A DNA stretch of 46,467 nt from Schizochytrium sp. CCTCC M209059 (GCA_000818945.1 KN805456.1:1-46467), one strand, 5' to 3'. Counted from the first letter of the stretch, positions 33,809-44,922 are shown. Made by a program: numbers and translations. Notes: generated from the sequence alone by a model not told the origin.

Positions 33809-34701
33809 GTTCCGTCTTTTTTTGTACGGACTTACTTGCTTGCTTGGCTTTCGGTGCGAGGGACGGCCCGCGGGATGCAAGACAGTGAGCCGACGACCGG
33901 CGTCTCATCAATGCTGCTGATGCATCTCTATTGCGCAAGATGCTCTGTGGTTTGAGAGGTCATTTCTGGGTCATTTTCTTGTTGTCAATGCATCTCCGAG
34001 CCGTAACTCTTTTTGCTGCTCAACGCTCCTTTTAGTGTCTGGCTTTCGGGGCCCCGCCGACACGCCGTCGCGCAGGGGTGGCCGCCATGAATGAGTTTCC
34101 TCCTCTTTCCCACTTCCTACCCTCTACTCTTCTTTCCATCTGAAGGGATGAAAGCGAGGGTGGGTGGAGAGGGAGGACTTTTTTTCTGGCGCCCAGCCTC
34201 TGCCGGGCCCCATCTTACATCCTATAAACCATTAAGTTTTACCTTTGGTTTTGCGCACTACGCATTACCCCATTTATTCTTGAAAAGTTGGCTTTTGATG
34301 ACGAGGACCTGGCTGGGCAGGCCAAGCGTTCTTGGGCCCGATAAGACTGTCCTTGAAAGTTTTTCTCGATAGAGCTTGCCGGATTGACATGCATGCCTTC
34401 TTGGAAAAAGAAGCGTGCGACTGGTATGTCATGTGTGCGCGCACGAAACATTTATCTAGAGACGAGCTCTTCAATTTGTTTGAACCTTGCGAGCTCGTTG
34501 GAAGCAGCACGACATTGTCAAAGCAAAGAAATCATCAAACGTGGGTCCATGAGAAAAGTCTAGCTTGTCGTGGAAAAGGAAAAAAAACAACAACATGTTC
34601 TTTCGAAGCGCGTACATCCCATTTGTATCAATCGCATTCTACGCGATCCTTCTTTTGGAGGGAGGTTAAATAGTGATGTGGATAAATTACAAACAAAATA
34701 T
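33809..34701. other. Convergent spacer between RPS14 and the polycystin-like gene, no gene seen
   Basis: About 890 bp between the 3' ends of two facing genes. I see T-rich stretches and short unrecognised frames, no RNA gene and no strong repeat. Confidence 0.55.
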
Positions 34702-37701
34702 TCAGTCATCGCGAGGAACGCGCGGAGAACGCAAGAGATTTATACTTTGGCGAATGCTTTCAATGTCGACAAGCATCCTGTTCTGATTTTCGTGGAGATT
34801 ACGAAAATCATGCAGTAGAATCTCGAGAGAAAATTTGCTTGAGTCCTCGAGCTTGCGCAGACGCTCTGTCATGGCGTGAATCTCTGCAACGTCAGTCTTT
34901 GCGTCCTGCCACTGAGCAATATTAATGCGGCGGCGACGCCCTTCGGCAGCGGCAATGTCCGCTGCTGATGGCTTATTGAGCGCCTTTGCGTTCGAACGCA
35001 AGATGCTCTGCATTTCGTGGCGGAGCTTGACATTGGCATAGTATACGTTGCCCGAACCAACGAGAGCCATGATGTCGAGGACCATTTTATCAGGCACAGC
35101 AACTCGCTTGCCGTTGGGCTTGGTGCCAATGACGGCAGCGATTTCGCTAAAGGACACAAATACCTTGTTGACATTTTCAGGGCGAACTGCAAACATTTGC
35201 AAGCGGTAGAGCGCGTTATTTTCCCCAATGAAGCGACTTGGCAGCTGGGCAAGGTCCGGAGGCGTCGCCAAGGACCTTTCAGAGAGGCTACAGAATTGCC
35301 GCGCACGCCGGAAGCCACGTACGACGGAACGTCCAGCGTTCTGCACGCCGACACGCAGGCCAGTAGCCCACGCGTGAAGACGGCGGACGACGGGCGAGGG
35401 CCCAACACCAGCTTGCTCGTCAGGAAACCTAGCGTAAGAATCAAGAATCTTGTCGAGTCGTGTCGCAAAGTCTTGGCCTTTGTCGTCGTCTTGGTCTCGG
35501 CCCTCAGCATCTTGGTCGCCACCATACGCATCGTTGGCACGCTGTTGCGCAAGGGTTGGAGGGAATGATGCATAAGATGATGGTCTTGAAGCATTCGCAG
35601 CGGTTTCCCGCAGGCGTGCGAGCACAGCCTCGGCTTTGGACGCTCGCGCATCAGCTAATGCCTGTTCAGAGCGCTGACGATGGTGGGCATCGGTGAAGAC
35701 AATGGAGAAATAGAATGCGGATATTGCAAGAGCCGCAAAGGGAATGACGACAAAAAACTCAAAGAGCCACAGATACACAAAGAAGCGGACGGTGGTGTCG
35801 GTGGCAGCCTCGCTGGGGGACCCGGTAAGGTGTTGGCTCTGCATCAACGCGGTCCACGCAGAACTGCCCGAATCAATGTGCATTGTCAGTATCGCCAGGA
35901 TCGCATTGTAAAAGCTATTGAACTGCTCGTAGCGATGATGCAGCACGATAAGGTTCACCATTGCAAAGACGACCCAGAGCATCATGAGGATGATTAGCGC
36001 TGGGGTGTAGTAAAAAAAACCGCTTACGATGGCTGTCCAGGTTTGACTGAGAGCGGGGACGAGCGAAATGTACTTCATGATACGAAGCATTATGCAAAGG
36101 AGCAAGAGAGCCATTATTTGCTTGATGCGATTGAGATTGATTCCAAAACTCTCGCTCTCGCATTCGGAAAGCCCTGAATCACTGCTACTAAGGTCGAAGT
36201 TGTATCTTTGAATACCTGTTTGAAGGAGAACAAGGAAGAAACAGTAGAGTGCAAGGAGCACAAAGTCCACCGTATCCCACCATGATCGATATTTGCGATA
36301 GTGCGCAATACGCGTGGACCGCGAGTGAATGGCGCAGCAGGCGCGCGCAAGGGGGAAAAGCGTGCCGAATCCAATGTAAGCAATGGCGAGGACGAGAACC
36401 ACCGCGACAAATGTCGCCACGGCGTTGAGGTCCCCATTTTGTGTGGCAATATCTCCAAGTTGCGCTAGTGCGAGGACTTGTTGAGACGACTTGGCCACGC
36501 CACTGAGACTGATTTGAAATGATAATCGTGCAAAGAATATGGCCTTTGCCGGCTCGTTGACTGTGACTACGGCGGTGGATAATGCCCTGGTGTTGCCATC
36601 CACCCATGCAAACTCGTACGCGTTGCTCTCCGCGGTGGACTCATTGAGAAAGTTTACCTGCATGGTGTATTGCAGGTCTTGAATGCGCTCAGCGAATGAG
36701 GCATTCGAGAGGCTGGTATTGAGTGTATTCACGTGCCAGTCACGAGTGCCAATGAAGCACCCCGACTGAGAGCCGTAGGGAATGGCGAGACAGCGATCAA
36801 TGGAAACCAAGTTCGAGGTGCTTGCGATGCTTTCCGTCCACAAACGATTCAACAAATTATCGTCGGGGCCGTCATCGCCATCACTGAAGCCTGCAAAGCA
36901 GAGCGTATCTGACGAAGGGTGCAAGTCGACACTGGACACGAACCAGTCAATGTCGGTGGCATCCTCTGCATTGAATTCTACGAGCAGACCAGAGTCCGCG
37001 GGGCTCACCATGCTTCGTTTCTGTGCTTGATTTGACACATTATGGCATACGCCAAGCGCCGATCCTGGTTGGCAGAGGCGCAGCGAGAGAATGTCAGCGT
37101 GGTAAGCAAAGTATTCTTGGAGCGAGTCCACATCGTAGGGGCGAATTTGTTGTTTGTACTCTCTTGACAGCTCGTCAACGGTCTTGACTTCTGCGGCAGG
37201 GCAGCTTGTGTCCTGAAGGAAGCGCTCATGGAAAGGACTTGTGCGGTTTTCCGAGATGTCAGGGTCAGTGTTGACGATTTGCGTGGCAGCAATATGATCG
37301 AACAAGATGTATGAGTGGGAGAAAAAGGCGGTGGAGGACAAGCTAAGGTGAATTTGCGCTCCCGTGTAGAGGAGCGCAGAGTCGGCCCTGCCAAATGCCC
37401 AGAATGCAAAAATGAGCAGCACGATTATCCAGACGATGTAAAAGAGGATGCCTCGCTGAAGACGGGCCCGCTGTACTTTGACATCGAAGTTTTCGAGTAG
37501 GAGATCAAGAGGGACGCAGCAGTTCTGCCGTTTCCATACATGACGCGGTGGTAGACTTGTGCCCTTGTTTGTCGTGCGCCAAGTATATTGGTCCGCGTCC
37601 GTGTTTGAGGAGCCAGCCTCGTTGCCAAGGACTGTAGCTCTGTCCTCCGCGCTTGCTGTGCTCGCGCTCGACGCGGCCTCCAAGTCCACCGTCTGGAGCA
37701 T
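34702..37701 (-). CDS. Polycystin (PKD2/TRPP)-like cation channel
   Basis: A 999-residue membrane protein from the first in-frame ATG at 37701. The frame is open a little further to a TTG at 37848, and a TAG stands nine codons before that. Layout is TM1 at ~84-103 (FYIVWIIVLLIFAFWAF), a large Cys- and sequon-containing extracellular domain to ~425 in the place of the polycystin/TOP domain, TM2 ~429-451, TM3 ~476-497, TM4 ~526-551 (with MLRIMKYISLVP), TM5 ~557-585, a pore region with YNAILAILTMHIDSGSSAW (~593-612) and TM6 ~637-665. The cytosolic tail (~666-999) has a helical Ala/Arg segment, an Asp-rich stretch and a coiled-coil-like end. The topology and TM4-TM5 pattern fit PKD2/TRPP channels, which often sit in cilia; the usual PKD2 filter (LGD) is not obvious. 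A mucolipin-like channel is a less likely alternative. Cilium location is inference. Confidence 0.8.
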   Translation of the reverse strand: MLQTVDLEAASSASTASAEDRATVLGNEAGSSNTDADQYTWRTTNKGTSLPPRHVWKRQNCCVPLDLLLENFDVKVQRARLQRGILFYIVWIIVLLIFAFWAFGRADSALLYTGAQIHLSLSSTAFFSHSYILFDHIAATQIVNTDPDISENRTSPFHERFLQDTSCPAAEVKTVDELSREYKQQIRPYDVDSLQEYFAYHADILSLRLCQPGSALGVCHNVSNQAQKRSMVSPADSGLLVEFNAEDATDIDWFVSSVDLHPSSDTLCFAGFSDGDDGPDDNLLNRLWTESIASTSNLVSIDRCLAIPYGSQSGCFIGTRDWHVNTLNTSLSNASFAERIQDLQYTMQVNFLNESTAESNAYEFAWVDGNTRALSTAVVTVNEPAKAIFFARLSFQISLSGVAKSSQQVLALAQLGDIATQNGDLNAVATFVAVVLVLAIAYIGFGTLFPLARACCAIHSRSTRIAHYRKYRSWWDTVDFVLLALYCFFLVLLQTGIQRYNFDLSSSDSGLSECESESFGINLNRIKQIMALLLLCIMLRIMKYISLVPALSQTWTAIVSGFFYYTPALIILMMLWVVFAMVNLIVLHHRYEQFNSFYNAILAILTMHIDSGSSAWTALMQSQHLTGSPSEAATDTTVRFFVYLWLFEFFVVIPFAALAISAFYFSIVFTDAHHRQRSEQALADARASKAEAVLARLRETAANASRPSSYASFPPTLAQQRANDAYGGDQDAEGRDQDDDKGQDFATRLDKILDSYARFPDEQAGVGPSPVVRRLHAWATGLRVGVQNAGRSVVRGFRRARQFCSLSERSLATPPDLAQLPSRFIGENNALYRLQMFAVRPENVNKVFVSFSEIAAVIGTKPNGKRVAVPDKMVLDIMALVGSGNVYYANVKLRHEMQSILRSNAKALNKPSAADIAAAEGRRRRINIAQWQDAKTDVAEIHAMTERLRKLEDSSKFSLEILLHDFRNLHENQNRMLVDIESIRQSINLLRSPRVPRDD

Positions 37702-37895
37702 CTCTTCGTGGGATCTTATCTTCTTCACGAGAGGATCCCTGACAGGGAGGGAGCTCCGAGACTGGCTGGTGGGCGCGATGCGCTGTGGCGCGCACGGGAC
37801 TACGTTGTTGTGTGGCGCGCCGCGCGCCCTCCCCCCCCTCCTCTCCAAAAAGCGGCGCGCGAGCCCGAGCGTCTAGTAATCTCTTCAAGTAGTAG

Positions 37896-37986
37896 TAGGC
37901 TAGGCCTATACCTGGAATCCTTTATTTGTCGATGAAACAATCGAAAACTTGTCGTGGTAGTATACGTACGTAGTAGGCCTAGCCTA
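37896..37986. repeat. 13-bp inverted repeat upstream of the polycystin-like gene
   Basis: TAGGCTAGGCCTA (37896-37908) and its reverse complement TAGGCCTAGCCTA (37974-37986) are perfect arms separated by 65 bp, about 200 bp upstream of the ATG at 37701. Confidence 0.85.
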
Positions 37987-38864
37987 GTAGGCCTTGCCAG
38001 GGCACATGTTGATGAGCCTGCTGCTAAACGGCTGCTTGCTTTGAAACAAAAAAGAGCCCGATGTCGATGTCGGCAGAAAAAAATTGGAGAGAATTTCTTG
38101 CGAAGAACCACACGGCAAACATCAGTAAAAAGACAATCACCCCTGACCTTTCTTATCAAAGCTAGCCTCTTCAATTCAAAATCGAACGACGTGAGCATAC
38201 ATTTGATGCGCTTAACTTTTGACTCTCGATCCGACCGATTTCTTTTCATTTATTCAGCCAACCCGCCCGCCAGCCAGCCCAAAATCTCCGTGGTCGATAA
38301 GCAAACATCATTTGCGTAACAAGAAGATCCTGCTGCTGCGCGCTCCCACATATCCATTTGTTCGCTTCACTTCCTCTGTGGCCTTGCGCGTGCGCACGCG
38401 TCTGTGCGCTTTGTTGCGTGTCACTCCTTTTGATGCGGCTCTTGCCATTCGCATTTGACGCGCGTCGATCTGTTCAAGCCCTAGCCTAGGCATACTTTAT
38501 GAAAAAAGCAACGATCGTGTCCTAGCACGAGGCCGGGCCATGCGCCGAGAAGATCTCCGTGTCCACGTGCGTGATGCGCGTCGCACACGTCTCTGTGCAG
38601 AGCTGCGCGCAAGTACATTTCACGTTTTCCACGCGTACGTTTACAATGTTCCCCGATCACAGGGTTTTTCGCAATTTGCGACAAGCGCGCTTGCGTCGAT
38701 CGCAGGTTTTCTTTCGCCAGCTCCATCGATCACAGGCTGCGTTCGCCACTCTGAGCATCGCGATGCCTTTGCCGCGCGGCCAAATCTTGACGATGCTATC
38801 GACGGCAAGAAAGAAACCTCCTCCTCGTCATGCTCGCCATTCGCCTTGAACTCGGCTCGCATCC

Positions 38865-38904
38865 ATCATTCATTCATTCATTCATTCATTCATTCATTCA
38901 TTCA
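38865..38904. repeat. (ATTC)n microsatellite
   Basis: About ten uninterrupted ATTC units, the same tetramer as the array at 2265-2540. Confidence 0.95.
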
Positions 38905-39379
38905 TGAGCACGGCATGTACACGTGTTCGGAGCGCAGCAAGAAAAAGGTACGGCCCGGGCCACCTTGCAGTCGCGGGCGTCCACGCTGGCAGCTCTTCGT
39001 GCTCGTGTACATGCCCGTGCTCGAGCCCGTCGCAGTCGCAGCCGCGCGCGCGCGGGCCGACAGCCGTCCTCTACCGGTGGGGAGGCGCCGATAACAGGGC
39101 TTCCAGGCGCCTCGCCAGTGTGTGTGTGCTCTGGCGCGGCGGCACCTTGCTTCTGCTCGCGCTCTTGCTGCCGCGGCCGTCAGCGGCGCTCGCTCGCGCT
39201 GCGTTCTGCACGCACGTGCACGCTCGGTCTTTCATCTCGCGCGGACGCTCGCCGTCGTGGTGCGTGGCGCGCGCAGCGGAGAGAGAGGATCACGCAGCCG
39301 CGCGCGCGGGCGGCAGCTGCAGCGAGCGGCGCGAAAGACCGCCATTAGCGGCGCCTCGACCAGCGCGAGCCGACCAGCG

Positions 39380-39410
39380 CGCAGCGCAGCGCAGCGCAGC
39401 GCAGCACAGC
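39380..39410. repeat. (GCGCA)n pentanucleotide repeat
   Basis: Tandem GCGCA units with one CACAG variant. Confidence 0.85.
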
Positions 39411-39676
39411 GCGCGCGACTCGGCTGCGGCTGGCTGCTGACGATGGTGGCGAGGATGGGTGGATAAAATGGCGGTGAGGAGGATGAGTTGCACCTTGGTG
39501 GTGACGGCCATCGCGATCGCGACGATGACCGCGATGCAAATCGAACGTCGTGATAATGCTAGTAAATCTTTTTAGAAGGCCGCGATGGGACGAGCGTGTG
39601 CGCCAGAAAAAGGAAAAAAATAAAAAGAGTGAGTTACAGTCAGAACAAAGAGAACGTGCCAGACGCTCCGAAGGTT

Positions 39677-39733
39677 CCTAGACTCCTGTGGGGCTTGCCA
39701 AGCCGTGGCTCCCTAGACTTTTGTGGGGCTTGC
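39677..39733. repeat. Imperfect direct repeat of 22 bp
   Basis: A 22-bp unit starting CCTAGACT and ending TGGGGCTTGC occurs at 39677-39698 and 39712-39733 with two adjacent differences (CC to TT), 35 bp apart start to start. Confidence 0.85.
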
Positions 39734-40390
39734 TTGGTCTCAGAGTTTCGTCTTCGCACGCGCGTGATGATGCGCCAGAGAAACAGCCACGGGCCTGGCC
39801 GGTCGGCAGGCTGCAGCGTAGGCATCCCCGGTCGTGCCTGCGCAGCTGGTTTCCCGTAACCGTGCCTGCGCTTAGCCCTGGCGTCTCGCGGCCTCAACCT
39901 GGAGTGGTGGGTGCGCTGGCCAACACCCTCTATCCGCGCAGGCCCAATCGCTCGCATTCTTTGCTTGCTCCTAAGTCCAGGCCTGGATTTCCATTCACCT
40001 CCGTCCGCAAGCGATGGACCGATCGATCCTGGCCAGCCCTGGACATCCCGTCCGCGCCCGCTGAGCCTGGGTTCGAAAGCGGCCAACCTGGCTGGTTGTT
40101 TGATCGGCCACAGCCGCTCGCCATCGCTGGCCGCTGGCACCGTCGCCAGGACTTGGCAGAAGGAGGAGGTATGAGCAACAACTTGGACTCGAAGATCGAT
40201 CAAGAGATTGACGATCTTCTATTATTATTATTATTAGTATTACTATCATCCCGCCTTGGTCTTTTAGCCGTGCAGCCAACTGCTGGCTGGATGAAGCCAC
40301 GGCTCGAGTCACCTACGAGGTTTTACCCATTCTCCCAGCCGCGGGTACCCTGGCCAATGGGTTCTAGTTTTTCACATCCATCGTCGCAAA

Positions 40391-40458
40391 ATGCGGTGCG
40401 ATGCGATGCGATGCGATGCGATGCGATGCGATGCGATGCGATGCGATGCGATGCGATG
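40391..40458. repeat. (GATGC)n pentanucleotide array
   Basis: About twelve tandem ATGCG/GATGC units, nearly perfect, the longest pure repeat in the window. Confidence 0.95.
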
Positions 40459-40554
40459 AAATGATGCAGGCGAGCAACAGACAGCAGCAGCAGCAGCAGG
40501 GGTAGGAGGCAAGAAAGATACTTTTTCAAACTTCATTCTTTTACTTTTCGACTT

Positions 40555-40670
40555 CTGTTTCTCTTTTCTTTTCTTTTTTTCTTTTTTCTTTTCTTTTCAT
40601 AAGACTGTTCTATTCGAAACATAATAGGGATAAATTCTTTTTTATAGTTTAAAATTTACTTTTTCTTTTC
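40555..40670. repeat. Polypyrimidine / T-rich tract
   Basis: An approximately 115-bp stretch dominated by TTTTC units on the plus strand, unlike the GC-rich surroundings. Confidence 0.7.
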
Positions 40671-41049
40671 TTTTGAAAGAATCATCTCGCTGGAGAACAC
40701 TTTACCTTTTTACAAGCTCATTCTGCGGTCCGTGCCGCTCGCTGCACGCAGGCTGCAACTGCTCGCTGGCTACGACAGTTGCCCGAAGCGATGCCTGCGC
40801 GCACGCTGGCCCGATCGGCCAAGCTGCAGCCTCTTCCCCCCTCTGCCCTCGCGCGCCGACGCGTCGCGCAACGTGGCGTTCGCCTTACGGGCTCTCCCCC
40901 GCCTTCCCCGCATCATGAATATCAGCCAGCTCCTAACTTGCTCGCCCGACGAGGATACATTCGGGCCGCGCCGCCTGCTCCGCTACCTCCCTGCGCCCCT
41001 CCTCCTTCCCCTTCCGCCCGCACCGTTTTTCGTCCGGCGCGCCCGGCGG

Positions 41050-41089
41050 GCCTGCGCGGGGCGCGAGGGGGCCTGCGCGGGGCGCGAGG
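41050..41089. repeat. 21-bp tandem duplication
   Basis: GCCTGCGCGGGGCGCGAGG occurs at about 41050-41068 and again at 41071-41089, 21 bp apart. Confidence 0.85.
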
Positions 41090-42430
41090 CGCCAGGCAGG
41101 CCGTGCAGCCGCGAGAGCCAGATCCGGAGCTCGCAGGGCACGCGGAGGCGGCGGCACGAGGTGCGAGCCCGAATTGAAAGACCGCCTGCGGCCCGCAGAA
41201 GTGTGCCTAGCCAACAGCTGCGGGATACACCGCCGGCAGAGTCCTGAGCCTAGCTGAGCGACTGACGACGGCGTGAGTGCCAGTGGCGGAGAGGCCGTTG
41301 CCATCGTCAATCGGGCAGATCATCGCCGTTGCGCTGCCACCCATGTCTATTCGGGCGCTTCGCCTTTGGCTACGCACGCGGAGCACGCGACCTTCGAGGC
41401 ACGCGTAAACGTCATGCTTCTTTTGACGTGGAGTCTCCCTCCTGGCGGGCGGAAAGTCTCCGCGTAGCAGCGGTGGCTGCAAAAATGATTGATTAATGCT
41501 AGTTGCCTCTGCAGGCAGCTCCCGATGCGCCGTTGCGCCAGGCTTGTCGGATAAAGAGAAAACCCGGCTTGTCTGGTCCTGGGTCCGCTCGTCAGTCAGC
41601 CGCGATCTTTGACGTGCATTGCGCGTGGCGGCAGTAGCCAAGCTGCTGCAACAGAGTGAGTAGGCAAGGAACGGTGAACGCCGCCGCAGCGCTTTGTTCC
41701 GCCGTCTCCGGCTCCTCGGCCGTACTTATAGATCGGGAAGCAAGCAAGGCAAGTAAGCGACCGTTGGTGGGGGGGGCGCTCGTCATGCCATCCATCCCTG
41801 ACTGCCTCTGCTGCTGAAAGTAAACCGCGGAGGCCGGCCGTTGGACTGCACGAAGAGCAGCACCAAGAGCAGCTGCAGCACGAGCAGGAAAATGCTCTGG
41901 TGCTCTTTGTGCCTGTCGTGCCGAGAGAAACTAAGTGATGATTCTTGTCCTGTTCAATTTGTGCAAAGGTGAGACGCTGGGACAGGCTCACCGCAGTTGT
42001 TGCGCAAACTCGTGAAGCGTCGGGGCTACGCACGCGCGCTGCGCGTCGAGGGAGCGAACGGCTCGGAAGAGCAATCGCGCGTGCAGCGCACGCTGGAGCA
42101 GTTGTGCATGGCCAGCAAGGAGGCGCAGGACCGAGCGCAAAGTCTCGCAGGGAGCGGACCCGCGGACCCACTTCCGAGGGTTCGCTGTTTCAGGTGGGGG
42201 AGGCGGGCTACAGATGATTGATCGACGGCTCGATTGTTCGAGTCTGTCAGCACAGCTCGCGCCACGGTAGGTGATTGGGACGAATGAAATAATGCGCTCA
42301 GCTTGCACAACTGGGACGGGGCCACTTTGGTTTTTGCAACCGATCTGAGAGGGCAAGAACACATGAGGGGGGGTCCTTTTTCTGATTCGAAGCGGCGGTC
42401 CCAAAACGCCAGCTTTGTCGATCGATGGCG

Positions 42431-42472
42431 TCTTTCTTTCTTTTTTTCTTTCTTTCTTTCCTTCCTTCCTTC
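42431..42472. repeat. (CTTT)n(CTTC)n microsatellite
   Basis: Tandem CTTT units, broken by a T-run, grading into CCTT units. Confidence 0.9.
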
Positions 42473-43442
42473 AGCCTGCTGCGGCAGACCGCGGGCAGCT
42501 GACTCTCCCGCCGTTCAAATCTGATGGACTCGCCATACAACCTCGGCGATTACGCAGCCTATAGCAGCAGACAGGGGCAAAGCAAGGCAGGATTGGGCAG
42601 GACAACTTTAGGCAGGGCATGCTGAGGCGCTTCCCATGGTAGACTATCTACGAAATCCATGCAGTCCTTTCCTAATTTTCTGTCAACTGACTTTTTATTC
42701 TTTTCGAGAATTTTGTTAAGACAGCCACTGCCACCTGTCTACAAAGGACTGTAGCTAGAAAATCTTGAGGGGACTTGCCTTTCGTTTCAAACAACTTGGC
42801 TTGTTGCAGTTGCACCCATCTTGAGCTTGGTCGTGCTTCCATGCTACGGACTAATTTTCACCCAGCGCTAGCTGGTTGGACGGCTCGAGTGTATCGCTGG
42901 AGCAAGCTTGGCATGCCTGTAGCGCTATCTCCGCTTCCGTTGCTGGCTTGTCCTCTTTCACTGTCCGCTCTAGAGAATTCGTGTGTCCCATACCCTCCGT
43001 GCTGCTTGGCGGCAGAGAGACAATAAGATAAGGTAAATAGAATGGGAAGGCGTTCCTGCTCCCACGTCCATCAGTCACATTGTCAGTGAATCAGTCAGTC
43101 GGTCAGTTTCTAAGTCGACTATCGATGCAGCCAACGCAAGCAAGCAGCCTGGACGCCGGGCGTCTCGCTTTAATTGGCCGCGGTGCGGTGCTTCCTTGAA
43201 AACTTGCGCGTGAATAGATTCAATCTCGCCCAACGATTGGCTTGATTGTCAGTCAGGCGCGTGAGGTTCGCCACGATAGCGGAAGCGAGCGCGCTCCTTC
43301 TCCTCTCACCTACCTTGCCAATGCAGCTCGCGCTGCCGCTTCTTGTACCGCATGACGCGACACGCGCGCCGTTCTTGCCGCGACGTCAGCCTCAGGGGCA
43401 TCGTGAAAGACTCGCCTCCTAGGTTTCGTACTGTTAGGCAAG

Positions 43443-43532
43443 GAGAGAAAAAAAAAAAGCATGAAAGAAAAAAAGAAAGAATGAAAGAAAGAATGAAAGA
43501 AGGAAGAAAGAAGGAAGAAAAGGAAAGAAACA
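43443..43532. repeat. (GAAA)n / GAAT purine-rich tract
   Basis: About 90 bp of GAAA, GAAT and GGAA units with an 11-A run. Confidence 0.9.
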
Positions 43533-44018
43533 AATAAGATCTTTAATCCATCGCTGGCCTTTTTCAACTCCGCATCGCGGTCGGGCAGTGCCACTCTTAT
43601 GTTAGTGGCCAGTGTTCTTTGTCACTGTCTCCCACTTTCCCGCGCTCGAACGCCGTGAGACTCGGATATCTTGCTCGAAAATAGAGCTCTGAGTCTTTCT
43701 GAGCCTAGGGCTCGTCCTGTGTTTGGCCTGTAAAAGCGCGCGGGAAGCGGCGGCTTCACAGCGCTGGCGCACGCTCGGGGTGGGTCCATTTGATTTGTTC
43801 TCCTGGCAAAAGTCTGGCATCAATCGGCAGGAAGGGCCGCACGGGCCTAAGCAGCGCTACCACTTGAGCCCGGGGAAGTAGGCGGACCCGGGAAACCGGC
43901 CCCGCGGGGCGCAGCCTGCTACCACCACTGCCACCCGTGAAATCCGTTCATTCATCTGTCATCCACCCAATCAGAGACGCAAGCAGCAGCAGCAGCCAGA
44001 CCGCTAGTCGGTCAATCA

Positions 44019-44044
44019 ATCGATCGATCAATTGATCGTTCGAT
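44019..44044. repeat. 26-bp near-perfect palindrome of GATC/AATT type
   Basis: A perfect 14-bp palindrome CGATCAATTGATCG (44025-44038) extends to 26 bp with one mismatched pair. Confidence 0.9.
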
Positions 44045-44274
44045 CGGGCGGCCTGTCGGTCGCCTCCGCTCCAGCCTCGGAACATTGATTTCTACAAGCA
44101 GCAGCTGCATGTAACTTGAAAATTAGCTATCGATCCGGCTAACCAGGTGCCCCGGAGCAAGCCTGGCCCTGATGCGCCTGGCCCCGTCCTATCCCCGAGA
44201 GTGGCCAGTCTGCAGCAGCTGCCGCAGCCACGCACGCAGCCACTCGCTTAGCGCATCTCGCGCGTGGCCGCGCC

Positions 44275-44294
44275 ACTGGGACGCGCGTCCCAGT
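44275..44294. repeat. 20-bp perfect palindrome
   Basis: ACTGGGACGCGCGTCCCAGT equals its own reverse complement over all 20 bases; the flanks do not extend it. Confidence 0.95.
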
Positions 44295-44880
44295 CGGGGC
44301 GGCCGTTAGAAAGCTGGGGGACTGGGCCCAAGGGCGATGTTAGATGAAAAATTACCCACGACTCGTGACCTAACTGCCCGAGTCTTTCAGGTCGGCAGAT
44401 TTTCCCACAGTAAGCGAAATACGAACGTGGGGTTTCGAGTTTCGGCCGGGGTGAAGGAAAAGTTTGCGCGGGCAACGCACTGGCGGAGCTTGTTTCTACC
44501 GCCACTGTGCCTGCAGAGATGTAAAAATTGTAGTGGAGTAGGTGTGCTCAAAGCGCAGAGGAGCAGGTTAAGCATGTGGGGATTGCGGGGCAAAGAAATT
44601 GGATCGAAAGGTTGGCGGGTAGTCAGTGCTCCAGGGGAGCTCGTGGCGAGAAAAAAGGTGGGGGGGAGGGAGGGGGGGGGAGGCTTGGCTCAGTGGGCCG
44701 CGAAGAAAAGTGCATGGCATGTGGGAGGTGAGCATGGCAACTGCTCCTTTCGAGTTGAGCGACCCGATCGAGTTTCGATCTCGCGGCGTCGGCCTTGCAC
44801 AAGGTACTCAACGGCGGCGTTTGGCTGCGAAGCTCAATAGCTTTGCAAGGCCTCGGCCTCTCTTTCGCACAGGGTCTTCC

Positions 44881-44922
44881 GCGTCGCGTCGCATCGCATC
44901 GCATCGCATCGCGTCGCGTCGC
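44881..44922. repeat. (GCGTC)n(GCATC)n(GCGTC)n array
   Basis: Two GCGTC units, four GCATC units and two GCGTC units in symmetric order. GCATC is the reverse complement of the GATGC unit at 40391-40458. Confidence 0.9.

Noticed and set aside
37702..37848. 49-residue N-terminal extension of the polycystin-like protein
   Set aside because: The frame there opens with TTG, not ATG, with a TAG nine codons before. An upstream exon cannot be excluded.
40060..40085. tRNA T-loop-like GGTTCGAAA
   Set aside because: The flanking bases cannot form the T stem and no A box or acceptor stem was found.
39688..40464. 258-codon plus-strand frame
   Set aside because: It has no domain pattern, ends in the GATGC repeat (CDAMR repeats) and shows no coding-like composition.
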